Shown here: positions 24,577 to 33,396 of the stretch, one piece after another
Numbering within the stretch: the stretch's first letter is position 1
How the letters are laid out: the number at the start of each line of letters is the position of its first letter
Assembly (NCBI GenBank): GCA_007692665.1
Contig: REBP01000084.1
Coordinates: 1 to 58,912, forward strand
Reading direction: 5' to 3'
From: Gemmatimonadales bacterium
Lineage (GTDB): Bacteria; Gemmatimonadota; Gemmatimonadetes; Longimicrobiales; Gaopeijiaceae
Length of the DNA stretch: 58,912 bases
The notes under the pieces: generated by a model
The model's database searches: none
Told to the model about the DNA's origin: nothing
The model's input: the letters and a program-made list of their open reading frames with translations, nothing else
Made by a program: the position numbers and the translations under genes

Positions 24577-25008
24577 TCAACCCTCGAGTGCTGCGTCCAG
24601 CTCGATGTCCACCGACCCGAGGGCCTTCGAGACGGGGCACCCCGACTTGGCCGCCCGGGCATGCTCTCCGAAGGTGCCGGCGTCGATCCCCGGTACCCGG
24701 GCCTTGCAGACCAGTTCGATGCCCGTGATGGCGAAACCGTCGTCGACCTTGCTCAGCGTGACCCTGGCCTCGGTCTTCACGGATTCGGGGGGGTGGCCGG
24801 CCTCGGCCAGGGCGTGGGCCAGGGCCATGGAATAGCAGCCGGCGTGCGCTGCGGCGATGAGTTCTTCCGGGTTGGTCTTCGAACCGGTTTCAAAGCGCGA
24901 CGGGAAATCGTAGGCCGTGTCGGAAAGGACGCCGGTCTCGGTGGTGAGCCGGCCGTTTCCGCCGACCAGGGGACCTTCCCATTCGGCGTTTGCGGTGCGT
25001 ACGGGCAT
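24577..25008 (-). CDS. OsmC-family peroxiredoxin
   Basis: 143 residues, cytoplasmic. The two redox cysteines of the OsmC/Ohr family are present: C58 in [10 protein letters not shown] and C124 in SGCPVSKAL, with the conserved [13 protein letters not shown] before the first. These enzymes reduce organic hydroperoxides. The length and the sequence around C58 suit the OsmC rather than the Ohr branch. It lies 97 bases after the LolD-type ATPase gene on the same strand and 64 bases before the CNNM gene. Confidence 0.93.
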   Translation of the reverse strand: MPVRTANAEWEGPLVGGNGRLTTETGVLSDTAYDFPSRFETGSKTNPEELIAAAHAGCYSMALAHALAEAGHPPESVKTEARVTLSKVDDGFAITGIELVCKARVPGIDAGTFGEHARAAKSGCPVSKALGSVDIELDAALEG

Positions 25009-25105
25009 GGGGTCTACCTCGGGATTCGTGGGGTCAGGACTGCGAATGGACAGGGAAACCCTGGACCCGGGAGCCGGTTCCGTGGTCCGGGTGGTTCCGC
25101 CCGGG

Positions 25106-25867
25106 TCACCAGCGGATATCCAGCCCCGCCTTCTTCACCGTGTTCCGGTGCTCCTCGGCCACCTGCCCGTCTGCCAGGGTGACGACACGGTCCGCCATCT
25201 CGGCGATGGGCGCATTGTGCGTGATCACCGCGGTGGTCGTTCCCAGCTCCACGTTCACCCGCTCGATGGCGTCCAGTACGATGACGCCGGAGCGGTAGTC
25301 CAGCGCCCCCGTCGGTTCGTCGCAGAGGAGGATCTCGGGGCGCTTGGCAATGGCCCGGGCAATGGCCACCCGCTGCTGCTCTCCCCCGGAAAGCTGCGAT
25401 GGAAAGTGGTCCATCCGGTTCCCGATTCCCATGAGCTCGAGGGCCTCCTCCGGCGCCATGGGGTTTCGCGAGATCTCCGTGACGAGCGCCACGTTCTCCC
25501 GGGCGGTGAGGCTGGGCATCAGGTTGTAGAACTGGAAGACGAAGCCCACGTGGTTTCGCCGGAAGGTCGTGAGTTCCCGGTCGTTCGCCGCCGAGAGGTC
25601 GCGCCCCCGGAAGAGGACGCTGCCGGAGGTTGGGGTGTCGAGTCCCCCCAGGATGTTGAAAAGGGTGGATTTCCCGCTCCCGGAGGCCCCCAGGAGGACG
25701 AGAAACTCCGACTCCCGCAGATCGAAGTCCACGCCCCGGAGGGCAGGCACCTCGACCTCGCCCATCTGGTAGACCTTGGAGATCCCCCGGGCTTCGAGCA
25801 CGACGGGGCGGCTCGAGACCGCCTGCGCGACTCGTCCTGCCGGGGTGTCGTGATTCGTGTCGACCAT
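25106..25867 (-). CDS. ABC transporter ATP-binding protein, LolD/MacB type, without permease
   Basis: 253 residues. Walker [11 protein letters not shown]-loop FQFYNLMP, signature LSGGEQQR, Walker [13 protein letters not shown] and H-loop ITHNA are all intact. The insertion-free size and the sequence around the signature place it in the LolD/MacB/FtsE group that drives permeases handling lipoproteins or exporting peptides. ATG 25867 is chosen because GGGGAG lies 9 bases upstream. No MacB/LolC-type permease is next to it on either side, so its partner must be elsewhere. A 30-residue N-terminal extension precedes the first strand. Confidence 0.9.
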   Translation of the reverse strand: MVDTNHDTPAGRVAQAVSSRPVVLEARGISKVYQMGEVEVPALRGVDFDLRESEFLVLLGASGSGKSTLFNILGGLDTPTSGSVLFRGRDLSAANDRELTTFRRNHVGFVFQFYNLMPSLTARENVALVTEISRNPMAPEEALELMGIGNRMDHFPSQLSGGEQQRVAIARAIAKRPEILLCDEPTGALDYRSGVIVLDAIERVNVELGTTTAVITHNAPIAEMADRVVTLADGQVAEEHRNTVKKAGLDIRW

Positions 25868-26018
25868 GGGCTGTTCTCCCCACCTGGTGGGCATCGGAAG
25901 GGGCGGGGGGCCGCGACCGGAATGGCGCCCGTCTCCGGGACAATCTATCGTGATGCGGGGCTCGTCGGCAGAACGACGGGGCCCCCGCCCTGAAAACAGA
26001 ACCCCCGGAGGCCCCACG

Positions 26019-27158
26019 GTGGAGGCAAAGCGCTCCCCCCTCGCATCCGACCTTCCCTCCTCGAAGGAGGTGGCCGGTCCTTCTCCCGCATCCCCCCGGC
26101 CCGAGCGGAGGGATGCCGACGAGTTCGATCTCCCCGTCCAGCGAATCCGCGCCGGACACTACTCGGATCGCTACTTCGTCCGGGCCCGGGAGATCCTGGA
26201 GGCCGAGGGCCGGGACCCGGTCGTGACGATGCAGTTCTTCCAGAAACGCGATGCGGTGCTTGCCGGCACCGACGAGGCGCTGGCCATCCTCCGCCGCTGC
26301 CTCAGCCACGGATTCGACTGGAAGCACCTCGAGGTCCGGGCACTCCGCGAGGGCGATCGCCTCGAACCCCGCGAACCTGCCCTCGAGATCACCGGGCCGT
26401 ACCGGGCCTTCGGCCATCTCGAGACCCTTCTGGTGGGCGTGCTGGGGAGGTGCACGGGCGTCGCTTCCCGAACGCGGGAGGTGGTGGAGGCCGCAGGCGG
26501 AAAACCGGTCCTCTTCTTTCCGGCGCGGCATGACCACTGGGCGGTACAGCCTGGCGACGGATGGGCGGCCCGGGTGGGGGGAGCGACCGCGGTTTCCACC
26601 GATGCGCAGGCCTCCAGCTGGGGCGGGGAGGGGGTGGGCACGATTCCCCACGCCCTCATCGCCGCCTTCGGGGGCGACACGGTGGCTGCCACGCAGGCCT
26701 TTGCTCGCCACCTGCCGGACGATGTCCGGGTCACCGCGCTGGTGGACTTCGACAACGACTCCGTCGGCACCTCCCTGGCAGTGGCGCGCGCCCTCGGCCC
26801 CCGGCTCCACGGCGTCCGCCTCGATACGGCCGAAACGATGGTGGACCGGGCCCTCCTCGAGAAGATGGGCGACGAGGACCCCCGGGGGGTGAATCCGACG
26901 CTGGTGCGCAGCGTGCGGGACGCACTGGACCATGCCGGATTCGGCCACGTCCGCATTCTCTGCTCCGGGGGGTTCGACGCCGCGAAGGTCCGAAGATTCG
27001 AGGAAGCCCGGGTCCCGGTCGACGGCTACGGCGTGGGAAGCTCGCTCCTCCGGGGCGGCTTCAACTTCACTGCCGATGTCGTCCTGCTCGAGGGCCGCCC
27101 GGCGGCCAAGGCGGGCCGGCGGCACCGTCCGAATCCACGCCTCACGCCCGTTCACTGA
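26019..27158 (+). CDS. pncB: Nicotinate phosphoribosyltransferase
   Basis: 379 residues. Makes nicotinate mononucleotide from nicotinate and PRPP in NAD salvage. Recognised by [13 protein letters not shown] near the N-terminus, the barrel core [41 protein letters not shown], the late strand [12 protein letters not shown] and the phosphate-binding [20 protein letters not shown]. This resembles the shorter archaeal/thermophile-type NAPRTases. GTG 26019 is chosen because GGAGG lies 7 bases upstream. The gene is divergent from the LolD-type ATPase (starts 151 bases apart). Confidence 0.9.
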   Translation: MEAKRSPLASDLPSSKEVAGPSPASPRPERRDADEFDLPVQRIRAGHYSDRYFVRAREILEAEGRDPVVTMQFFQKRDAVLAGTDEALAILRRCLSHGFDWKHLEVRALREGDRLEPREPALEITGPYRAFGHLETLLVGVLGRCTGVASRTREVVEAAGGKPVLFFPARHDHWAVQPGDGWAARVGGATAVSTDAQASSWGGEGVGTIPHALIAAFGGDTVAATQAFARHLPDDVRVTALVDFDNDSVGTSLAVARALGPRLHGVRLDTAETMVDRALLEKMGDEDPRGVNPTLVRSVRDALDHAGFGHVRILCSGGFDAAKVRRFEEARVPVDGYGVGSSLLRGGFNFTADVVLLEGRPAAKAGRRHRPNPRLTPVH

Positions 27159-27188
27159 CCCCGTGCCGACCCCGTGCCGACCCCGCGC
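27158..27188. repeat. 11-bp tandem repeat after the pncB stop
   Basis: ACCCCGTGCCG is present at 27158-27168 and 27169-27179, with a partial third unit to about 27188. Non-coding, overlapping the last base of the stop codon. Confidence 0.8.
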
Positions 27189-27220
27189 AACGGCATGGCG
27201 ACCGCGCAGGGTGGTGCCCC

Positions 27221-27237
27221 CCCCTGTTCAGCAGGGG
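27221..27237 (+). terminator. Short GC hairpin after pncB
   Basis: CCCCTG-TTCAG-CAGGGG, a 6-bp stem about 60 bases after the pncB stop and 64 bases before the next gene. It has no T-tract, so it is a weak terminator candidate. Confidence 0.35.
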
Positions 27238-27300
27238 CTTCGGCCACCACCTTTGGCCCATCGATGACGCTGTCACCCGGTCCGGGGTTTACTGAACGAC

Positions 27301-29166
27301 ATGAGGGGAATGGCGACCAGGATTGACCTCGTGACCCGATCGGGCACCCGCAACGCCGCCCTCGAGCAGTCTCTCGATCGGGCGGTGGCCGAGTCCATCC
27401 CGCTGGTCGCCCTTGCCCTTGCGGGTCTCTACGCGGCCCTGGTTCCCACGCATCTCCTGCTCCTGCGCTACCCGGACCGGATCGCGCTCGCCGCCATCTG
27501 CGGCCTCGCGGCCGTGCTCTTCCTGGGCGTCCGGGGGATCCTTGCCTACCGAGCGATCCCGGAAGGGTGGGGGCATCCGGTGGGGGCGCTCCTCTGCGGC
27601 TTCCTGATCACCGTGGCCTACCTGCACCTCTCCCTCTCCGGCGCGCCCCGGGAGACGTCCAGCATGATCCTCATCGTCATCGCGGTGGGGCTCTTCTTTC
27701 TGGACCTGGGCTGGTTCTCCGCCGTCGTGGCACTGGCGCTCGCCGTCTGGGTGGTTGCGGCAGGGGACCGGATCGGCGACGCGGACTGGACGTATTTCGG
27801 TGTTTCGCTTGTTCTTGCAACGGTTCTCGCCGGGACCGTGCTCGTGGTCAGGCGTCGCAACTTCCTGCGGGTGGAGCGCCTCCGATCCCAGGAACGGGTG
27901 CGCCAGATCGAACTCGAGAGCGCCCTGGACCAGACGGAGCGATCCCGCCTCGAGGGCGATTCCGCACGCCACTCCGCCGAAACCGCCATCGTGCAGGTCA
28001 AGGAGAGCGAGGAGCGCTTTCGCCGCCTCGCCGAGGCGACCTTCGAAGGGGTCGTCTTCTACCGCGAGGAGCGGATCCTGGATGCGAATCCCCGGGCGGC
28101 CCAGATCTTTCGGGTTTCCGTCTCCCAGATGGTGGGCGATCCGATTCTGAATCTCGTCGACCCCGAGCAGCGCCAGCCCGCCGAGGACTTCCTGCTCGGG
28201 AGACACCTGGGGGTCGAAACCGGTGCTTCCGACACGCTGGAGGTGGCAGGGCGCCGCTACGACGGCACCTTCTTCCCGGCCGAACTCGCCGTCGTGGATT
28301 CCCTCCACCGGGGAGAGGAGGCCCGCGTGGTGGTGGTTCGGGACGTGACGAACCAGAAACGGGCGGAGCAGATGCTCCGGCGCGCCCTTGAGGAAGCGGA
28401 AGCGAACTCCCGGGCGAAGAGCTCGTTCCTGGCCAACATGAGTCATGAGCTCCGGACACCCCTGAACTCGGTCATCGGTTTTGCGAACATCCTCATCAAG
28501 AAGCAGGGGGGTGCGCTTCCGGTCCGGGAAAGCGACTACCTGCGCCGGATCCAGGCGAACGGCGAGCACCTCCTGGCACTCATCGAGGACATTCTCGACA
28601 TCTCCAAGATCGATGCCCAGCGCATGGAGGTCGTCCGCGAGCCGGTGGACCTCGAGGAAATGGCCGCCGAGGTCACCGAGATGCTGGAGCTGCAGGCCAG
28701 GAAGCGGGGACTCGAGATCCTCCGCGATGTCCCCCCGGACCTCCGGCCGGCCATCGCGGACCAGCGTCGCCTGAAGCAGGTGGTCCTGAACCTGGCCGGA
28801 AACGCGGTGAAGTTCACGCAGGAGGGGACGGTGACGCTGCGTGTGGAGGCCGACCGTGTCACCGGTCGCCCCGTCCGTCTCCTTGTCGAGGACACCGGCA
28901 TCGGGATCCCCGGCGAGGAACTGGAGGAGGTCTTCGCACCCTTTCACCAGATCGACGGCTCCCAGGCGCGGAGCTTCGGGGGGACGGGGCTGGGGCTCGC
29001 CATCTCCCGGTCGCTCTGCGAACTGATGGGCTTCGAGCTGTGGGCGCGCAGCGAGGTGGGCGTGGGATCCGTCTTCAGCATCGAGTTCGAGCCAGGTCGG
29101 AAGATCCAGCAGTCCACGGCCCCCGGGAACGGACGCGTGATGCCTGGGGTCGAAACGGGGGAGTGA
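27301..29166 (+). CDS. Membrane sensor histidine kinase with PAS domain
   Basis: 621 residues. About six transmembrane helices fill residues 33-185 with almost no periplasmic loops, a module for sensing something in the membrane or simply anchoring. A coiled linker (190-235) leads to a PAS domain (about 236-355), then the H-box with H382 in FLANMSHELRTPLNSVIGF, N-box NLAGNAVKF, DTGIGIP and GGTGLGLAIS. The kinase is complete but has no receiver domain and no adjacent response regulator. It is followed after 80 bases by mlaE on the same strand, which hints at an envelope-lipid signal. ATG 27301 or 27310 could start. Confidence 0.92.
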   Translation: MRGMATRIDLVTRSGTRNAALEQSLDRAVAESIPLVALALAGLYAALVPTHLLLLRYPDRIALAAICGLAAVLFLGVRGILAYRAIPEGWGHPVGALLCGFLITVAYLHLSLSGAPRETSSMILIVIAVGLFFLDLGWFSAVVALALAVWVVAAGDRIGDADWTYFGVSLVLATVLAGTVLVVRRRNFLRVERLRSQERVRQIELESALDQTERSRLEGDSARHSAETAIVQVKESEERFRRLAEATFEGVVFYREERILDANPRAAQIFRVSVSQMVGDPILNLVDPEQRQPAEDFLLGRHLGVETGASDTLEVAGRRYDGTFFPAELAVVDSLHRGEEARVVVVRDVTNQKRAEQMLRRALEEAEANSRAKSSFLANMSHELRTPLNSVIGFANILIKKQGGALPVRESDYLRRIQANGEHLLALIEDILDISKIDAQRMEVVREPVDLEEMAAEVTEMLELQARKRGLEILRDVPPDLRPAIADQRRLKQVVLNLAGNAVKFTQEGTVTLRVEADRVTGRPVRLLVEDTGIGIPGEELEEVFAPFHQIDGSQARSFGGTGLGLAISRSLCELMGFELWARSEVGVGSVFSIEFEPGRKIQQSTAPGNGRVMPGVETGE

Positions 29167-29208
29167 CCGGGGCGACTTGCCCCCTTCCCGACCTTCCATG
29201 AGTTTTGA

Positions 29209-29227
29209 ACGCCGCAACTTCCGGCGT
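29209..29227 (+). terminator. Small hairpin between the kinase and mlaE
   Basis: ACGCCG-CAACTTC-CGGCGT gives a 6-bp stem with 7-base loop in the 80-base gap, without a T-tract. It may attenuate read-through from the kinase into mlaEFD. Confidence 0.3.
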
Positions 29228-29246
29228 CTGACCCCTCGAAACCGCA

Positions 29247-30062
29247 GTGCCCGTGGCCGCCTCCGCTACCTCACGCCTTCCATCCATCGTGGCCCGCCCC
29301 CTGGGGGCGCTCGGAAGGCTGAGCCGGCTGATCTTCGAGCATGCCGGCGAGATCGGGCTTCTCGTCGGGCGCTCTGCCAGGGCCGTGGCGACCCTCAGGG
29401 TGGCGCCCAGGGCGGTGATTCAGCAGATGTACGTCATGGGCGTGCAGAGCGTCCCCATCGTCCTGGTGGCGGCGATCCTCTCGGGCGTCGTGACCAGCCA
29501 GCAGGGGGGATACCAGTTCCAGGGGTCGATTCCGCTCTACATTCTCGGTTCCGTGGTGACGGCCTCCATCATCCTCGAACTGGGTCCGGTCCTCACCGCC
29601 ATCGTGCTGGTGGGCCGGGTGGGCGCCCGGATCACGGCGGAACTCGGCACCATGAAGGTCTCCGAGCAGATCGACGCCTACCACGCCCTCGGGCGCGACC
29701 CGGTTGCCATTCTCGCGGCGCCGCGGATTCTCGCCGGGGTCATCGTGCTTCCCCTCCTGGTGGCTCTGGCCAACCTGGTCGGAGTGCTCGCCGGCATGGT
29801 CGCCGCCCGGCTCACGGTGGGGCTCGGCTTCGAGTCCTTTCTCTACGGGGCCCGCATGTTCTGGCACAACTGGGACCTGTTCTACTCGCTGACGAAAGCG
29901 GTCACCTTCGGATTCGCCATCCCGGTCATCGCGATCCACATGGGACTCCGTACCCGGGGCGGGGCTGCGGGGGTGGGAAGCACCACGACGGCGGCCGTGG
30001 TCTTCATGCTCCTCACCGTGCTGATCCTCGATGCCCTCTTTCCCCCCCTCCTCCTCCAGTGA
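29247..30062 (+). CDS. mlaE: MlaE-type ABC permease (phospholipid transport)
   Basis: 271 residues, about five transmembrane helices. Typical MlaE sequence: QMYVMGVQSVPIVLVAAILSG, LGPVLTAIVLVGRVGARITAELGTMKVSEQIDA, and YSLTKAVTFGFAIPVIAIHMG. It forms the inner-membrane channel that works with MlaF and the MCE protein MlaD to move phospholipids between inner and outer membrane. The GTG start at 29247 has no good ribosome site; GTG 29292 is an alternative. mlaF follows after 43 bases. Confidence 0.92.
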   Translation: MPVAASATSRLPSIVARPLGALGRLSRLIFEHAGEIGLLVGRSARAVATLRVAPRAVIQQMYVMGVQSVPIVLVAAILSGVVTSQQGGYQFQGSIPLYILGSVVTASIILELGPVLTAIVLVGRVGARITAELGTMKVSEQIDAYHALGRDPVAILAAPRILAGVIVLPLLVALANLVGVLAGMVAARLTVGLGFESFLYGARMFWHNWDLFYSLTKAVTFGFAIPVIAIHMGLRTRGGAAGVGSTTTAAVVFMLLTVLILDALFPPLLLQ

Positions 30063-30105
30063 GCCTGCCGATGCACGGACGCGCGCGTGACGGAGGATCC
30101 CGCCC

Positions 30106-30876
30106 TTGATCGAGTATCGCGGGGTTCACAAGGCCTTCGACGGACAGCAGGTGCTCGCCGGCGTCGACCTCCGGGTGGAAGAGGGCGAGATGTTCGGCAT
30201 CTTCGGCCCGTCCGGAACGGGAAAGAGCGTCCTCCTCAAGACGACCATCGGCCTCGTCGAGCCCGACCTGGGGGACGTGGCGGTGGAGGGCGAGGTGGTG
30301 AGGGCGGGCGATCGCCGCAACCTGGAGCGCGTGCGGCACGCGGTGGGATACGTATTCCAGAATGCGGCGCTCTTCGACTCCCTGAACGTGTGGGAGAACG
30401 TGGAAATGGGGATCCCCGAGACGGAGCTGGCCGGGATGTCCCGACTCGATCGCACCCGCCGCATCTGGCGTTCGCTGGAACTCTCGAACCTCGAACCGGA
30501 TACGGTGGTACGGAAGACGCCCGCCGAGCTCTCCGGCGGGATGCGCAAGAGGGTGGGGATCGCCCGCGCCATCGTGGGCAGACCCCGCATCCTGCTCTGG
30601 GACGAGCCCACGACCGGGCTCGACCCCGTGAACACCGCCGGCGTTGAACGCCTCATCGAACAGCTCTCCGAGGAATTGAATGTGACCTCGGTCATCGTGA
30701 CCCACGACATCCAGGGCGGACTCCTCATGTGCGACCGGGTGGCGATGCTGCAGGGGGGGCGACTTCGCTTCTGCGGCACGCCCACCGAGTTCCGTGCGTC
30801 GGAAGATCCCCTGGTGAAAGCCTTTGCCGACCGGACCGCCGCGCAGGCGGCGCTGGACCATCTGGAGATCAAATGA
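30106..30876 (+). CDS. mlaF: MlaF-type ABC ATPase (phospholipid transport)
   Basis: 256 residues. Walker A GPSGTGKS, Q-loop FQNAALFDSLNV, signature LSGGMRKRVGIARAI (the MlaF/Ttg2A-type LSGGM), Walker B ILLWDEPTTGLDP and H-loop VTHD are intact. It powers MlaE. The TTG start at 30106 is supported by CGGAGG 9 bases upstream. Its TGA overlaps the mlaD ATG (ATGA), so the two are translationally coupled. Confidence 0.95.
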   Translation: MIEYRGVHKAFDGQQVLAGVDLRVEEGEMFGIFGPSGTGKSVLLKTTIGLVEPDLGDVAVEGEVVRAGDRRNLERVRHAVGYVFQNAALFDSLNVWENVEMGIPETELAGMSRLDRTRRIWRSLELSNLEPDTVVRKTPAELSGGMRKRVGIARAIVGRPRILLWDEPTTGLDPVNTAGVERLIEQLSEELNVTSVIVTHDIQGGLLMCDRVAMLQGGRLRFCGTPTEFRASEDPLVKAFADRTAAQAALDHLEIK

Positions 30877-31823
30877 CGGAAGGACAGGGGGCCCCGAGCA
30901 ACCGGGCAAGGCGCACGGACCGCGAGATGGAGCAGGCTGCTCCACCCGCCGCAGGAGGTCGCGAGGTTCGCGTGGGGATCTTCGTGATTCTCGGCATCCT
31001 GGGCGTGCTGGCGGTGCTCTTCCTCCTCACCGACCCGGGCACCTTCCGTGGCCGCTACAGCCTGGTGACCAGCGTGGAGAACGCGGGGGGGGTTCGAAGC
31101 GGTGACCCGGTGCAGATGCGCGGGGTGAACATCGGGCGCGTTCGCGATTTCGACCTGGTGGGGGACCGGGTGGAGATCACCCTCGAGATCAACGGCCAGT
31201 GGCGGATCCCTCAGGATTCCCGGGCGCGCCTTGCCGGAGCCGGGCTGCTGGGCGGGCGGACGGTGGAGATCATGCCGGGCGTCGCGTCGGAATCGCTCTC
31301 CCCCGGGTCGGTGATCCCGGGCGAGGCGACGGCAGACCTGGGGGACCTCGCCACGGTCATTGGCCAGGACGTGGAAGACCTCTTCGCGCGGATGCGCATG
31401 CTCATGGCCGACACCACCATCGAGGCTGTCCAGGGAACGGCCGCCGAAGCGCGGGCACTGGTTCGCTCGCTCTCCGACGTGGTGGCGGAGCAGCGGGCAG
31501 AGCTCGCTGCGACGCTTTCCAGTGTTCGGCGCTCCGCCGAAGGCGTGGAGGAGGTTGCCACGTCGGAGGACCTGAGGCGCGCCGTGGCCCGCGCCGACTC
31601 GACGATGCAGGTTCTTCAGGCGACGGGGGAGCGACTGGACCAGGTGTCCACCTCCCTGGGCGTCGTCGTCGGACGCATGGAACGAGGCGAGGGCACGCTG
31701 GGGCTTCTGTCCACGGACGAGGCCCTCTACCGGAATCTCACGGGGGCATCGGCGTCGCTGGAAGCCCTCCTCGAGGACATCCGGGAAAACCCGAGCCGCT
31801 ACATCCGTCTGCGCATCTTCTGA
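30873..31823 (+). CDS. mlaD: MCE-domain substrate-binding protein MlaD
   Basis: 316 residues. A cytoplasmic N-terminus of about 30 residues, one transmembrane helix (about 36-53, GIFVILGILGVLAVLFLL), then the MCE domain (FRGRYSLVTSVENAGGVRSGDPVQMRGVNIGRV ... LLGGRTVEIMPG) and a long helical C-terminal region that is longer than in E. coli MlaD. It holds lipid in the periplasm. No mlaC or mlaB is in the window. Its last 25 bases overlap the end of the convergent gene. Confidence 0.93.
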   Translation: MTEGQGAPSNRARRTDREMEQAAPPAAGGREVRVGIFVILGILGVLAVLFLLTDPGTFRGRYSLVTSVENAGGVRSGDPVQMRGVNIGRVRDFDLVGDRVEITLEINGQWRIPQDSRARLAGAGLLGGRTVEIMPGVASESLSPGSVIPGEATADLGDLATVIGQDVEDLFARMRMLMADTTIEAVQGTAAEARALVRSLSDVVAEQRAELAATLSSVRRSAEGVEEVATSEDLRRAVARADSTMQVLQATGERLDQVSTSLGVVVGRMERGEGTLGLLSTDEALYRNLTGASASLEALLEDIRENPSRYIRLRIF

Positions 31824-33139
31824 GGCGAAGGGAGGTCACCTTCCGCCGCCGCAGGGGCATGCCAGCGTGACATGTGCGTGGCATGGGTTTCAAGGTAGGC
31901 GCCCGGGCCGTGATGCGTATCGTAGAACTCCGTGTCCAGGTGGTGCGCCTGCACATACCCGGTGAGGGCCATGGAGGGGACCGTCGCGGGGAACTTGCCG
32001 TAGGTGTCGTGAACGTATCCGGCGACCTCCGACAGGCAGTCCACGAACTCCTCGGTCCATGGGCTCACGCTGCCCTTCACCCCCGGTCCGTCCTGCCATG
32101 GCCCCGGCGTTTCAGGGTCATAGGTCCCCCCGGGGCCGAATTTCCGCTCCACGAAGGTCTCCACCGCATCCCGCATGTCGGCGTGAAAGGGCGGGCAGAG
32201 TCCCTCGAAATGGCCTTCGAGCCCGACGGGGTTGGGGACGGTCCATCGCTCGTCTGCCACGAAGCGAAAACCGAGGCCCCGAACACCGTCCCCCGCGGCC
32301 GCTCCCAGCACGCTCCAGCGGTTGACCCCGTTGAAGAAGAGCCCGCCGAGGCCCATGGCCTGGAGCGTTAGCACGATGTTGTGGCCCATGAAGGCGAGTT
32401 CCATCGTGCTCGCCTCGTATGTTGAAAGCTCGAGAACCGACAGGGGAAAGACCTTCGCCTCGTCGAGAAGTCCGGAGCGCACGAAGGGCGACAGGTCGCC
32501 GGCAGGTCGCTTCGCCAGGTCGTCCCGGATGACGTAGCCGTTTGCCAGGAAGATCGACATGATGCCGAGCATCTGCTCGGTCACGTCCCCCACCGGCATG
32601 AAGAGCGTCGTCCCCTCGGCGTTCGCCATCCAGAAGTTCGGCTCCATCATGTGGCCGGGAGCGGCCGGGAGGTCCAGTCTCTCCTCGCCCACCCTCACCG
32701 TGTGCTCCCGGCAGACCGCGAGGATGCGGTCCGTGTCGGTCTCGACGTCCTCGAGCTCCCGAAGGCGCGACGGGGTCACGTCGCGGGTGTCGGTGAGCCA
32801 GGTGCCTTCGTCGTCGGTGTGGAAGAGCACCGGGGTCCCGATACCCGCGGCCGTCGGGACCGTGCGCCCCGTGAACCGCTGGGTGAACGGTCCGTGTTCC
32901 GCCGGATTCGCGGGGCCGAAGGGGACACCGAAGTTCCAGCCCGACACCCCGGTGCCTGCCGCGATGAGCAGGGCCTTCTCGAGTTCCGACAGCGGATGCG
33001 GCTCTCGTTGCGAGGAAAAGGTCAGCGGGCCGGACGGCAGGCTCATGCCGAGTCCGAAGCGTCTCGCCCGGCGTCCGAAGAGTGCCTGCATGAGGGGAAA
33101 ACGGTGAAGCTCCTCCAGGGGATCGGGTAGTTGGCGCAT
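31799..33139 (-). CDS. Conserved protein of unknown function (weak nitroreductase-like pattern)
   Basis: 446 residues, no signal peptide or membrane helix. ATG 33139 is preceded by CGGAGCG with good spacing. The N-terminal part (MQALFGRRARRFGLGM, then PLSELEKALLIAAGTGVSGW) has the R-rich start and helix pattern seen in nitroreductase-fold proteins, and a later FNGVNRWSVLGAAAGDGVRGLGF could be the second half, but I see no diagnostic FMN motif. The C-terminus is rich in His, Tyr and Asp (YVQAHHLDTEFYDTHHGPGAYLETHATHMSRWH), which could bind metal. I do not recognise the family. Good composition and ribosome site show a real gene. Confidence 0.8.
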   Translation of the reverse strand: MRQLPDPLEELHRFPLMQALFGRRARRFGLGMSLPSGPLTFSSQREPHPLSELEKALLIAAGTGVSGWNFGVPFGPANPAEHGPFTQRFTGRTVPTAAGIGTPVLFHTDDEGTWLTDTRDVTPSRLRELEDVETDTDRILAVCREHTVRVGEERLDLPAAPGHMMEPNFWMANAEGTTLFMPVGDVTEQMLGIMSIFLANGYVIRDDLAKRPAGDLSPFVRSGLLDEAKVFPLSVLELSTYEASTMELAFMGHNIVLTLQAMGLGGLFFNGVNRWSVLGAAAGDGVRGLGFRFVADERWTVPNPVGLEGHFEGLCPPFHADMRDAVETFVERKFGPGGTYDPETPGPWQDGPGVKGSVSPWTEEFVDCLSEVAGYVHDTYGKFPATVPSMALTGYVQAHHLDTEFYDTHHGPGAYLETHATHMSRWHAPAAAEGDLPSPQKMRRRM

Positions 33140-33274
33140 GGGTCGCTCCGGGTTGACGGGACAGGCTCCCGGGCCATGGGGCCGGTGGCGGTCGAAGGGT
33201 GGCGCGCATGGCTCGGGTCCCCGGGATGCCGGCTGGGCATGCTCGCGGGGGCAGCGGAGTGCCTGTACCCCTAT

Positions 33275-33294
33275 CCCCCGCCCGGCAGCGGGGG
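33275..33294 (-). terminator. GC hairpin downstream of the peptidase/barrel gene
   Basis: CCCCCGC-CCGGCA-GCGGGGG, a perfect 7-bp stem with a 6-base loop, in the gap between two co-directional minus-strand genes. No T-tract. Second of two hairpins in tandem. Confidence 0.45.
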
Positions 33295-33311
33295 TTCCCG
33301 GGCGAATGCAC

Positions 33312-33348
33312 GAATCCCCCGGATGGCGGCGTGCCACCCGGGGGATTC
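33312..33348 (-). terminator. Strong hairpin after the peptidase/barrel gene
   Basis: GAATCCCCCGG (33312-33322) pairs perfectly with CCGGGGGATTC (33338-33348), 11 bp with a 15-base loop, 49 bases past the stop codon. No T-tract follows, but its strength and position suit a terminator or 3'-end stabiliser. Confidence 0.6.
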
Positions 33349-33396
33349 CGTGATTCCTGCCGCCCCGGGATCCCCGAGGCTGTGGGCTTCAGTCCG

